Notes: generated by a model not told the origin, from the sequence alone. DNA of 64,000 bases from Amaranthus tricolor (GCF_026212465.1 NC_080063.1:374501-438500), one strand, 5' to 3'. Positions 47,001 to 59,871 are shown, counted from the stretch's first letter. Made by a program: numbers and translations.

Positions 47001-50000
47001 AATGAACAAGGATCAATGATCAATGAACAATGAACGATGAAGAATAAACAAGGATCAATGATCAATGAAGAATGAACGATGAAGAATGAACAAGGATCAA
47101 TGCTCAATATCGAATGAACGATGAAGAATGAACAAGGATCAATGATCAATGAAGAATGAACGATGAAGAATGAACAAGGATCAATGATCAATGAAGAATG
47201 AACGATGAAGAATGAACAAGGATCAATGCTCAATGAAGAATGAACGATGAAGAATGAACAAGGATCAATGATCAATGAAGAATGAACGATGAAGAATGAA
47301 CAAGGATCAATGATCAATGAAGAATGAACGATGAAGAATGAACAAGGATCAATGGTCAATGACGAATGAACGATGAAGAATGAACAAGGATCAATGATCA
47401 ATGAAGAATGAACGATGAAGAATGAACAAGGATCAATGATCAATGAAGAATGAACGATGAAGAATGAACAAGGATCAATGCTCAATGAAGAATGAACGAT
47501 GAAGAATGAATAAGGATCAATGATGAATGACGAATGAACGATGAAGAATGAACAAGGATCAATGATCAATGAAGAATGAACGATGAACAATGAACAAGGA
47601 TCAATGATCAATGAAGAATGAACGATGAACAATGAACAAGGATCAATGATCAATGAAGAATGAACGATGAAGAATGAACAAGGATCAATGCTCAATGACG
47701 AATGAACGATGAAGAATGAACAAGGATCAATGATCAATGAAGAATGAACGATGAAGAATGAACAAGGATCAATGATCAATGAAGAATGAACGATGAAGAA
47801 TGAACAAGGATCAATGATCAATTAAGAATGAACGATGAAGAATGAACAAGGATAGATGATCAATGACGAATGAACGATGAACAATGAACAAGGATCAATG
47901 ATCAATGAAGAATGAACGATGAAGAATGAATAAGGATCAATGATTAATGAAGAATGAACGATGAAGAATGAACAAGGATCAATGATCGTTGAAGAATGAA
48001 CAAGGATCAATGATCAATTACGAATGAACGATGAAGAATGAACAAGGATCAATGATCAATGAAGAATGAACAAGGAGTAATGGTCAATGACGAATGAACG
48101 ATGAAGAATGAACAAGGATCAATGATCTATGACGAATGAACGATGAAGAATGAACAAGGATCAATGATCAATGAAGAATGAACGATGAAGAATGAACAAG
48201 GATCAATGATCAATGAAGAATGAACGATGAAGAATGAACAAGGATCAATGATCAATGACGAATGATCGATGAAGAATGAATAAGGATCAATAATCAATGA
48301 AGAATGAACGATGAAGAATGAACAAGGATCAATGCTCAATATCGAATGAACGATGAAGAATGAACAAGGATCAATGATCAATGAAGAATGAACGATGAAG
48401 AATGAACAAGGATCAATGATCAATGAAGAATGAACGATGAAGATGAACAAGGATCAATGGTCAATGACGAATGAACGATGAAGAATGAACAAGGATCAAT
48501 GATCAATGAAGAATTAAAGATGAAGAATGAACAAGGATTAATGCTCAATATCGAATGAACGATGAAGAATGAACAAGGATCAATGATCAATGAAGAATCA
48601 ACGATGAAGAATGAACAAGGATCAATGATCAATGAAGAATGAACGATGAAGAATGAACAAGGATCAATGATCAATGAAGAATGAACGATGAAGAATGAAC
48701 AAGGATTAATGGTCAATGACAAATGAACGATGAAGAATGAACAAGGATCAATGCTCAATGAAGAATAAACGATGAAGAATGAACAAGGATCAATGATCAA
48801 TGAAGAATGAACGTTGAAGAATGAACAATGATCAATGATCAAAGAAGAATGAACGATGAAGAATGAACAAGGATTAATGGTCAATGACAAATGAACGATG
48901 AAGAATGAACAAGGATCAATGCTCAATGAAGAAGATCAATGATCAATGAAGAATGAACAAGGATCAATGATCAATGAACAATGAACGATGAAGAATAAAC
49001 AAGGATCAATGATCAATGAAGAATGAACGATGAAGAATGAACAAGGATCAATGCTCAATATCGAATGAACGATGAAGAATGAACAAGGATCAATGATCAA
49101 TGAAGAATGAACGATGAAGAATGAACAAGGATCAATGATCAATGAAGAATGAACGATGAAGAATGAACAAGGATCAATGCTCAATGAAGAATGAACGATG
49201 AAGAATGAACAAGGATCAATGATCAATGAAGAATGAACGATGAAAAATGAACAAGGATCAATGATCAATGAAGAATGAACGATGAAGAATGAACAAGGAT
49301 CAATGGTCAATGACGAATGAACGATGAAGAATGAACAAGGATCAATGATCAATGAAGAATGAACGATGAAGAATGAACAAGGATCAATGATCAATGAAGA
49401 ATGAACGATGAAGAATGAACAAGGATCAATGCTCAATGAAGAATGAACGATGAAGAATGAATAAGGATCAATGATGAATGACGAATGAACGATGAAGAAT
49501 GAACAAGGATCAATGATCAATGAAGAATGAACGATGAACAATGAACAAGGATCAATGATCAATGAAGAATGAACGATGAACAATGAACAAGGATCAATGA
49601 TCAATGAAGAATGAACGATGAAGAATGAACAAGGATCAATGCTCAATGACGAATGAACGATGAAGAATGAACAAGGATCAATGATCAATGAAGAATGAAC
49701 GATGAAGAATGAACAAGGATCAATGATCAATGAAGAATGAACGATGAAGAATGAACAAGGATCAATGATCAATTAAGAATGAACGATGAAGAATGAACAA
49801 GGATAGATGATCAATGACGAATGAACGATGAACAATGAACAAGGATCAATGATCAATGAAGAATGAACGATGAAGAATGAATAAGGATCAATGATTAATG
49901 AAGAATGAACGATGAAGAATGAACAAGGATCAATGTTCAATGACGAATGAACGATGAAGAATGAACAAGGATCAATGATCAATGAAGAATAAACGATGAA

Positions 50001-52840
50001 GAATGAAAAAGGATCAATGATCAATGAAGAATGAACGATGAAGAATGCACAAGGATCAATGATCAATAAAGAATGAACGATGAAGAATGAACAAGGATCA
50101 ATGCTCAATATCGAATGAACGATGAAGAATGAACAAGGATCAATGATGAATGACGAATGAACGATGAAGAATGAACAAGGATCAATGATAATTGAAGAAT
50201 GAACGATGAAGAATGAACAAGGATCAATGAACGATGAAGAATGAACAAGGATCAATGATCAATGAAGAATGAACGATGAAGAATGAACAAGGATCAATGC
50301 TCAAGGACGAATGAACGATGAAGAATGAACAAGGATCAATGATAAATGAAGAATGAACGATGAAGAATAAACAAGGATCAATGCTCAATGAAGAATGAAC
50401 GATGAAGAATGAACAAGGATCAATGCTCAATATCGAATGAACGATGAAGAATGAACAAGGATCAATGATCAATGAAGAATGAACGATGAAGAATGAACAA
50501 GGATCAATGATCAATGAAGAATGAACAAGGATCAATGATAATTGAAGAATGAACGATGAAGAATGAACAAGGATCAATGGTCAATGACGAATGAACGATG
50601 AAGAATGAACAAGGATCAATGATCGATGAAGAATGAACAAGGATCAATGAACGATGAAGATTAAACAAGGATCAATGATCAATGAAGAATGAACGATGAA
50701 GAATGAACAAGGATCAATGCTCAAGGACGAATGAACGATGAAGAATGAACAAGGATCAATGATAAATGAAGAATGAACGATGAAGAATAAACAAGGATCA
50801 ATGCTCAATGACGAATGAACGATGAAGAATGAACAAGGATCAATGATCAATGAAGAATGAACGATGAAGAATGAATAAAGATCAATGATGAATGACGAAT
50901 GAACGATGAAGAATGAACAAGGATCAATGATCAATGAAGAATAAACGATGAAGAATGAACAAGCATTAATGGTCAATGACGAATGAACGATGAAGAATGA
51001 ACAAGGATCAATGATCAATGAAGAATGAACGATGAAAATGAACAAGGATCAATGGTCAATGACGAATGAACGATGAAGAATGAACAAGGATCAATGATCA
51101 ATGAAGAATGAACAAGGATCAATGCTCAATGACGAATGAACGATGAAGAATGAATAAGGATCAATGATCAATGAAGAATGAACGATGAAGAATGAACAAG
51201 GATCAATGATCAATGAAGAATGAACAAGGATCAATGATCAATGAACAATGAACGATGAATAATGAACAAAGATCAATGATCAATGAAGAATGAATGATGA
51301 AGAATGAACAAGGATTAATGGTCAATGACGAATGAACGATGAAGAATGAACAAGGATCAATGATCAATGACGAATGAACGATGAAGAATGAACAAGGATC
51401 AATGATCAATGAAGAATGAACGATGAAGAATAAACAAGGATCAATGATCAATGAAGAATGAACGATGAAGAATGAACAAGGATTAATGGTCAATGACGAA
51501 TGAACGATGAAGAATGGACAAGGATCAATGATCAATATCGAATGAACGATGAAGAATGAACAAGGATCAATGATCAATGAAGAATCAACGATAAAGAATG
51601 AACAAGGATCAATAATCAATGAAGAATGAACGACGAAGAATGAATAAGGATCAATGATCAATGACGAATGAACGATGAAGAATGAACAAGGATTAATGAT
51701 CAATGACGAATGAACGATGAAGAATGAACAAGGATTAATGATCAATGAAGAATGAACGATGAAGAATGAACAAGGATTAATGGTCAATGACGAATGAACG
51801 ATGAAGAACGAACAAGGAACAATGATCAATGACGAATGAACGATGAAGAATGAACATGGATCAATGATCAATGAAGAATGAACGATGAAGAATGAACAAA
51901 GATCAATGATCAATGACGAATGAACGATGAAGAATGAACAAGGATCAATGATCAATCAAGAATGAACGATGAAGAATGAACAAGGATTAATGGTCAATGA
52001 CAAATGAACGATGAAGAATGAACAAGGATCAATGCTCAATGAAGAATGAATGATGAAGAATGAACAAAGATCAATGATCAATATCGAATGAACGATGAAG
52101 AATGAACAAGGATCAATGATCAATGAAGAATGAACGATGAAGAATGAACAAGGATCAATGCTCAATATCGAATGAACGATGAAGAATGAACAAGGATCAA
52201 TGATCAATGAAGAATCAACGATGAAGAATGAACAAGGATCAATGATCTATGAAGAATGAACGATGAAGAATGAATAACGATCAATAATCAATGACGAATG
52301 AACGATGAAGAATGAACAAGGATCAATGATCAATGAAGAATGAACGATGAAGAATGAACAAGGATTAATGGTCAATGACGAATGAACGATGAAGAATGAA
52401 CAAGGATCAATGATCGTTGAAGAATGAACAAGGATCAATGATCAATTACGAATGAACGATGAAGAATGAACAAGGATCAATGATCAATGAAGAATGAACA
52501 AGGAGTAATGGTCAATGACGAATGAACGATGAAGAATGAACAAGGATCAATGATCTATGACGAATGAACGATGAAGAATGAACAAGGATCAATGATCAAT
52601 GAAGAATGAACGATGAAGAATGAACAAGGGTCAATGATCAATGAAGAATGAACGATGAAGAATGAACAAGGATCAATGATCAATGACGAATGATCGATGA
52701 AGAATGAATAAGGATCAATAATCAATGAAGAATGAACGATGAAGAATGAACAAGGATCAATGCTCAATATCGAATGAACGATGAAGAATGAACAAGGATC
52801 AATGATCAATGAAGAATGAACGATGAAGAATAAACAAGGA
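35049..52840. repeat. Satellite zone C, main block
   Basis: This zone has its own set of 42-bp variants (for example AATGTTC, AATAAAG, and units ending GATGAAGATTAAAC). It contains the copy of window positions 1-2087. Several long-range repeats are visible: 7,452 bp (38416 to 45868, 39017 to 46469), 1,951 bp (46176 to 48127, 46985 to 48936) and 9,375 bp (42581 to 51956). The six-base heptamer AAGATC recurs at 39529, 46981 and 48932 with exactly these spacings. No gene is supported. Confidence 0.82.
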
Positions 52841-54939
52841 TCAATGATCAATGAAGAATGAACAAGGATCAATGCTCAATATCGAATGAACGATGAAGAA
52901 TGAACAAGGATCAATGCTCAATGACGAATGAACGATGAAGAATGAACAAGGATCAATGATCAATGAAGAATGAACGATGAAGAATGAACAAGGATCAATG
53001 ATCAATGAAGAATGAACGATGAAGAATGAACAAGGATCAATGGTCAATGACGAATGAACGATGAAGAATGAACAAGGATCAATGATCAATGAAGAATTAA
53101 AGATGAAGAATGAACAAGGATCAATGCTCAATATCGAATGAACGATGAAGAATGGACAAGGATCAATGATCAATGAAGAATGAACGATGAAGAATGAAAA
53201 AGGATCAATGATCAATGAAGAATGAACAAGGAACAATGATCAATGAACAATGAACGATGAAGAATAAACAAGGATCAATGATCAATGAAGAATGAACGAT
53301 GAAGAATGAACAAGGATCAATGCTCAATATCGAATGAACGATGAAGAATGAACAAGGATCAATGATCAATGAAGAATGAACGATGAAGAATGAACAAGGA
53401 TCAATGATCAATGAAGAATGAACGATGAAGAATGAACAAGGATCAATGCTCAATGAAGAATGAACGATGAAGAATGAAAAAGGATCAATGATCAATGAAG
53501 AATGAACGATGAAGAATGAACAAGGATCAATGATCAATGAAGAATGAACGATGAAGAATGAACAAGGATCAATGGTCAATGACGAATGAACGATGAAGAA
53601 TGAACAAGGATCAATGATCAATGAAGAATGAACGATGAAGAATGAACAAGGATCAATGATCCATGAAGAATGAACAAGGATCAATGATCATTGACGAATG
53701 AACGATGAACAATGAAAAAGGATCAATGATCAATGAAGAATGAACGATGAAGAATGAACAAGGATCAATGCTCAATGACGAATGAACGATGAAGAATGAA
53801 CAAGGATCAATGATCAATGAAGAATGAACGATGAAGAATGAACAAGGATCAATGATCAATGAAGAATGAACGATGAAGAATGAACAAGGATCAATGATCA
53901 ATTAAGAATGAACGATGAAGAATGAACAAGGATCAATGATCAATGACGAATGAACGATGAAGAATGAAAGAGGAGTAATGGTCAATGACGAATGAACGAT
54001 GAAGAATGAACAAGGATCAATGATCAATGACGAATGAACGATGAAGAATGAAGAAGGGTCAATGATCAATGAAGAATGAACGATGAAGAATGAACAAGGA
54101 TCAATGATCAATGAAGAATGAACGATGAAGAATGAACAAGGATCAATGGTCAATGACGAATGAACGATGAAGAATGAGCAAGGATCAATGATCAATGAAG
54201 AATGAACGATGAATAATGAACAAGGATCAATGCCCAATGACGAATGAACGATGAAGAATGAACAAGGATCAATGATCAATGAAGAATGATCTTCATGAAC
54301 AAGGATCAATGATCAATGAAGAATGAACGATGAAGAATGAACAAGGATCAATGGTCAATGACGAATGAACGATGAAGAATGAACAAGGATCAATGATCGA
54401 TAAAGAATGAACAAGGATCAATGATCAATGAAGAATGAACGATGAAGAATGAACAAGGATCAATGGTCAATGACGAATGAACGATGAAGAATGTACAAAG
54501 ATCAATGATCAAAGAAGAATGAACGATGAAGAATGAACAAGGATCAATGATCAATGATGAATGAACGATGAACAATGAACAAGGATCAATGATCAATGAA
54601 GAATGAACAAGGATCAATGATCAATGATGAATGAACGATTAACAATGAACAAGGATCAATGATCAATTAAGAATGAACGATGAAGAATGAACAAGGATCA
54701 ATGCTCAATGACGAATAAACGATGAAGAATGAACAAGGATCAATGATCAATGAAGAATAAACGATGAAGAATGAACAAGGATTAATGATCAATGAAGAAT
54801 GAACGATGAAGATTGAACAAGGATCAATGGTCAATGACGAATGAACGATGAAGAATGAACAAGGATCAATGATCAATGAAGAATGAACGATGAAGAATGA
54901 ACAAGGATCAATGATCAATGAAGAATGAACAAGGATCAA
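52841..54939. repeat. Zone B satellite island inside zone C
   Basis: This stretch matches 26347-28445 at a constant offset of 26,494 bp, including the inverted motif at 54289 (27795 in the source-like copy). Zone C units flank it on both sides, so it appears to be a block moved or converted from zone B, or kept from an older interspersed arrangement. Confidence 0.8.
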
Positions 54940-57900
54940 TGATCAATGACGAATGAACGATGAACAATGAACAAGGATCAATGATCAATGAAGAATGAAC
55001 GATGAAGAATGAACAAGGATCAATGCTCAATGACGAATGAACGATGAAGAATGAACAAGGATCAATGATCAATGAAGAATGAACGATGAAGAATGAACAA
55101 GGATCAATGCTCAATATCGAATGAACGATGAAGAATGGACAAGGATCAATGATCAATGAAGGATGAACGATGAAGAATGAACAAGGATCAATGATCAATG
55201 AAGAATGAACAAGGATCAATGATCAATGAACAATGAACGATGAAGAATAAACAAGGATCAATGATCAATGAAGAATGAACGATGAAGAATGAACAAGGAT
55301 CAATGCTCAATATCGAATGAACGATGAAGAATGAACAAGGATCAATGATCAATGAAGAATGAACGATGAAGAATGAACAAGGATCAATGATCAATGAAGA
55401 ATGAACGATGAAGAATGAACAAGGATCAATGCTCAATGAAGAATGAACGATGAAGAATGAATAAGGATCAATGATGAATGACGAATGAACGATGAAGAAT
55501 GAACAAGGATCAATGATCAATGAAGAATGAACGATGAACAATGAACAAGGATCAATGATCAATGAAGAATGAACGATGAACAATGAACAAGGATCAATGA
55601 TCAATGAAGAATGAACGATGAAGAATGAACAAGGATCAATGCTCAATGACGAATGAACGATGAAGAATGAACAAGGATCAATGATCAATGAAGAATGAAC
55701 GATGAAGAATGAACAAGGATCATTGATCAATGAAGAATGAACGATGAAGAATGAACAAGGATCAATGATCAATTAAGAATGAACGATGAAGAATGAACAA
55801 GGATCAATGATCAATGACGAATGAACGATGAACAATGAACAAGGATCAATGATCAATGAAGAATGAACGATGAAGAATGAATAAGGATCAATGATTAATG
55901 AAGAATGAACGATGAAGAATGAACAAGGATCAATGTTCAATGACGAATGAACGATGAAGAATGAACAAGGATCAATGATCAATGAAGAATAAACGATGAA
56001 GAATGAAAAAGGATCAATGATCAATGAAGAATGAACGATGAAGAATGCACAAGGATCAATGATCAATAAAGAATGAACGATGAAGAATGAACAAGGATCA
56101 ATGCTCAATATCGAATGAACGATGAAGAATGAACAAGGATCAATGATGAATGACGAATGAACGATGAAGAATGAACAAGGATCAATGATAATTGAAGAAT
56201 GAACGATGAAGAATGAACAAGGATCAATGGTAAATGACGAATGAACGATGAAGAATGAACAAGGATCAATGGTCGATGAAGAATGAACAAGGATCAATGA
56301 ACGATGAAGAATGAACAAGGATCAATGATCAATGAAGAATGAACGATGAAGAATGAACAAGGATCAATGCTCAAGGACGAATGAACGATGAAGAATGAAC
56401 AAGGATCAATGATAAATGAAGAATGAACGATGAAGAATAAACAAGGATCAATGCTCAATGAAGAATGAACGATGAAGAATGAACAAGGATCAATGCTCAA
56501 TATCGAATGAACGATGAAGAATGAACAAGGATCAATGATCAATGAAGAATGAACGATGAAGAATGAACAAGGATCAATGATCAATGAAGAATGAACGATG
56601 AAGAATGAACAAGGATCAATGATAATTGAAGAATGAACGATGAAGAATGAACAAGGATCAATGGTCAATGACGAATGAACGATGAAGAATGAACAAGGAT
56701 CAATGATCGATGAAGAATGAACAAGGATCAATGAACGATGAAGATTAAACAAGGATCAATGATCAATGAAGAATGAACGATGAAGAATGAACAAGGATCA
56801 ATGCTCAAGGACGAATGAACGATGAAGAATGAACAAGGATCAATGATAAATGAAGAATGAACGATGAAGAATAAACAAGGATCAATGCTCAATGACGAAT
56901 GAACGATGAAGAATGAACAAGGATCAATGATCAATGAAGAATGAACGATGAAGAATGAATAAAGATCAATGATGAATGACGAATGAACGATGAAGAATGA
57001 ACAAGGATCAATGATCAATGAAGAATAAACGATGAAGAATGAACAAGCATTGATGGTCAATGACGAATGAACGATGAAGAATGAACAAGGATCAATGATC
57101 AATGAAGAATGAACGATGAAAATGAACAAGGATCAATGGTCAATGACGAATGAACGATGAAAATGAACAAGGATCAATGGTCAATGACGAATGAACGATG
57201 AAGAATGAACAAGGATCAATGATCAATGAAGAATGAACAAGGATCAATGCTCAATGACGAATGAACGATGAAGAATGAATAAGGATCAATGATCAATGAA
57301 GAATGAACGATGAAGAATGAACAAGGATCAATGATCAATGAAGAATGAACAAGGATCAATGATCAATGAACAATGAACAATGAACGATGAATAATGAACA
57401 AATATCAATGATCAATGAAGAATGAATGATGAAGAATGAACAAGGATTAATGGTCAATGACGAATGAACGATGAAGAATGAACAAGGATCAATGATCAAT
57501 GACGAATGAACGATGAAGAATGAACAAGGATCAATGATCAATGAAGAATGAACGATGAAGAATAAACAAGGATCAATGATCAATGAAGAATGAACGATGA
57601 AGAATGAACAAGGATTAAAGGTCAATGACGAATGAACGATGAAGAATGAACAAGGATCAATGATCAATATCGAATGAACGATGAAGAATGAACAAGGATC
57701 AATGATCAATGAAGAATCAACGATAAAGAATGAACAAGGATCAATAATCAATGAAGAATGAACGACGAAGAATGAATAAGGATCAATGATCAATGACGAA
57801 TGAACGATGAAGAATGAACAAGGATTAATGATCAATGACGAATGAACGATGAAGAATGAACAAGGATTAATGATCAATGAAGAATGAACGATGAAGAATG

Positions 57901-59061
57901 AACAAGGATTAATGGTCAATGACGAATGAACGATGAAGAACGAACAAGGAACAATGATCAATGACGAATGAACGATGAAGAATGAACAAGGATCAATGAT
58001 CAATTAAGAATGAACGATGAAGAATGAACAAGGATCAATGATCAATGACGAATGAACGATGAACAATGAACAAGGATCAATGATCAATGAAGAATGAACG
58101 ATGAAGAATGAATAAGGATCAATGATTAATGAAGAATGAACGATGAAGAATGAACAAGGATCAATGTTCAATGACGAATGAACGATGAAGAATGAACAAG
58201 GATCAATGATCAATGAAGAATAAACGATGAAGAATGAAAAAGGATCAATGATCAATGAAGAATGAACGATGAAGAATGCACAAGGATCAATGATCAATAA
58301 AGAATGAACGATGAAGAATGAACAAGGATCAATGCTCAATATCGAATGAACGATGAAGAATGAACAAGGATCAATGATGAATGACGAATGAACGATGAAG
58401 AATGAACAAGGATCAATGATAATTGAAGAATGAACGATGAAGAATGAACAAGGATCAATGGTAAATGACGAATGAACGATGAAGAATGAACAAGGATCAA
58501 TGGTCGATGAAGAATGAACAAGGATCAATGAACGATGAAGAATGAACAAGGATCAATGATCAATGAAGAATGAACGATGAAGAATGAACAAGGATCAATG
58601 CTCAAGGACGAATGAACGATGAAGAATGAACAAGGATCAATGATAAATGAAGAATGAACGATGAAGAATAAACAAGGATCAATGCTCAATGAAGAATGAA
58701 CGATGAAGAATGAACAAGGATCAATGCTCAATATCGAATGAACGATGAAGAATGAACAAGGATCAATGATCAATGAAGAATGAACGATGAAGAATGAACA
58801 AGGATCAATGATCAATGAAGAATGAACGATGAAGAATGAACAAGGATCAATGATAATTGAAGAATGAACGATGAAGAATGAACAAGGATCAATGGTCAAT
58901 GACGAATGAACGATGAAGAATGAACAAGGATCAATGATCGATGAAGAATGAACAAGGATCAATGAACGATGAAGATTAAACAAGGATCAATGATCAATGA
59001 AGAATGAACGATGAAGAATGAACAAGGATCAATGCTCAAGGACGAATGAACGATGAAGAAT
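54940..59061. repeat. Satellite zone C, right end up to the retrotransposon
   Basis: Positions 55188-57129 repeat 35049-36990 at a constant 20,139-bp offset. A 2,231-bp repeat links 55773, 56105 and 56294 to 58004, 58336 and 58525. The last satellite bases before the LTR are part of a normal unit (GATGAAG then AAT), so the unit is cut cleanly by the insertion. Confidence 0.82.
59057..59061. other. Predicted 5-bp target-site duplication (left copy AGAAT)
   Basis: The five satellite bases just before the inferred LTR start are AGAAT. Ty3/gypsy integrases commonly make 5-bp duplications. The partner copy would lie just after the 3' LTR at about position 64,116, outside the window, so this is an inference. 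Confidence 0.45.
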
Positions 59062-59155
59062 TGAGCCATATCAGCTAGGCTCAAATAAAGATCCAAGGGA
59101 ACCAGCAAGCAATAACAACCTAAGGAACAATACAATCAAAAACAACAAAGAACAC

Positions 59156-59728
59156 ATGAATGTTTCTGTTGAAAATTTGGATCAAGCTGCACTTGGCCCT
59201 GTTTTAAGGACATCATCATTGAATAATGATGATCAGGATTCAGACCAAGACAATGACTTAATTATGGCAAACCAAGCAACAAGGAACACACAAGCAAAGC
59301 CAACAACAAGGACAAAACAAGCTAAGTCTGACCAACAGCAAGGTCTGACACCGACCAGCGACCAGGCTACCTTGACAAGCCCGCCCAGATGTAACCCGAG
59401 CCCAAGTGATGACGTGGAGGGCATAATTGGAATCTCCACACTAGGAACTAGCCATCATAGTCCAAGGGTTCCACGCATGATCATTGGAAACTCATGGAAA
59501 CTTGAGGCAAAGGTCGCACAGTCAACCTGGACAGCAAGCTCAAACATGCATCAGTTTCTGACCATTGAGCAGGCCACCTTGGCAAGCTCACCCAGGCGTG
59601 ACCCGAATCCATTGGATGACGTGGAGCATAGGGTTGGAATCTCTGCACTAGGACCTAGCCACCATGACCCAAGAACCCTCTTGAAAGTCAACGGAAAGGC
59701 ATTGAAATCAGAGCACAAGGTTGCTTAG
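59156..59728 (+). CDS. LTR-borne copy of the gag ORF C-terminal tail (190 aa, probably not expressed alone)
   Basis: This frame is the 5' LTR duplicate of the last 190 codons of the gag ORF (63047-63619). Upstream in this copy the frame meets a TGA in satellite DNA at 59054-59056, so it cannot be fused to gag here; the first ATG is at 59156. The product would be polar and rich in Q, D, S and T. It carries a tandem duplication: residues 69-121 (from DQATL to KVA) resemble residues 138-190 (from EQATL to KVA). It lies upstream of the LTR TATA box, so the element's own transcript would not include this copy. It is most likely a by-product of U3 being copied from the 3' end, not an independent gene. 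No function is known. Confidence 0.3.
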   Translation: MNVSVENLDQAALGPVLRTSSLNNDDQDSDQDNDLIMANQATRNTQAKPTTRTKQAKSDQQQGLTPTSDQATLTSPPRCNPSPSDDVEGIIGISTLGTSHHSPRVPRMIIGNSWKLEAKVAQSTWTASSNMHQFLTIEQATLASSPRRDPNPLDDVEHRVGISALGPSHHDPRTLLKVNGKALKSEHKVA

Positions 59729-59740
59729 TCAACGACCAGC
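59360..59740 (+). repeat. 207-bp diverged tandem duplication inside the LTR
   Basis: The first copy starts at 59360 and the second at 59567. Both translate to QATL..SP, DDVE, GIS.LG.SHH and K.E.KVA in register. The second copy ends the reading frame: its TTGCTTAGTCAAC aligns with CGCACAGTCAAC of the first, so the stop codon TAG stands where the first copy has CAG. Similarity continues a few bases past the stop. The same duplication sits at 63251 and 63458 in the 3' LTR. Confidence 0.8.
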
Positions 59741-59801
59741 AGGAGGACTTTCACACAGCTGCTGATGTTTCTGTTTTGGCTTTAATAAACACATGTATGT
59801 G

Positions 59802-59832
59802 CACGTGATGTATATTACCGTTATGACCGTTG
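59802..59832 (+). promoter_or_regulatory. Candidate U3 control motifs: G-box and two MYB sites
   Basis: CACGTG (59802-59807) is a G-box core, bound in plants by bZIP and bHLH factors. CCGTTA (59818-59823) and CCGTTG (59827-59832) fit the MYB consensus CNGTTR. All three lie 40-70 bp upstream of the TATA box, where LTR enhancer sites are expected. The motifs are seen; their use is inferred. Confidence 0.45.
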
Positions 59833-59871
59833 CTCCTTCATGTAACTTCAATTATTCTTAGTGTCTAGGCT

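Larger units (their letters stand above)
1..59061. repeat. 42-bp satellite DNA array (six-heptamer unit), about 1,400 units
   Basis: The whole stretch is head-to-tail copies of a 42-bp unit with no other DNA inside. On the + strand the unit reads as six heptamers in the order H1 AAGGATC, H2 AATGATC, H3 AATGAAG, H4 AATGAAC, H5 GATGAAG, H4. Most divergence is point substitution: H2 as AATGCTC, AATGGTC or AATCGTC, and H3 as AATGACG, AATATCG or AATTACG. A recurrent 28-bp short unit lacks H5-H4 (for example 3540-3567). The consensus + strand is 50% A, 24% G, 17% T and 9.5% C, so 74% purine. No unit is inverted apart from a tiny recurrent motif in zone B. The array is open at the left edge and ends at a retrotransposon LTR on the right. 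Satellite identity is direct from the sequence. A centromeric, pericentromeric or subtelomeric location cannot be told from here. Confidence 0.98.

Noticed and set aside
689..58983. More than a hundred minus-strand ORFs with the repeat IIDPCSFFIVHSS
   Set aside because: They are one frame of a 42-bp satellite whose length is a multiple of three. They begin and end at 28-bp short units or single substitutions, have no promoter or unique sequence, and overlap each other at array landmarks. I treat them as non-coding.
1..59061. CRISPR-like array of short direct repeats
   Set aside because: There are no unique spacers; the repeats abut, and everything between two copies of a heptamer is itself repeat. 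The plant retroelement also argues against a prokaryotic source.
1..59061. Telomeric or interstitial telomere repeat based on a heptamer
   Set aside because: The heptamers (AATGAAC type) do not match TTTAGGG or other plant telomere repeats I know, and the array is internally diverged with long-range order.
59211..59235. LTR segments resembling the satellite (such as TTGATCATTGA near 59908 and ATCATTGAATAATGATGATC near 59215) as a source of the array
   Set aside because: The shared stretch is about 11 bases, partly palindromic and AT-rich, and has no heptamer rhythm. Chance similarity is the simpler reading.
59233..59439. Minus-strand ORF in the LTR (68 aa; also 63124-63330)
   Set aside because: This is an antisense shadow of the U3-coded gag tail, identical in both LTRs, with no domain.
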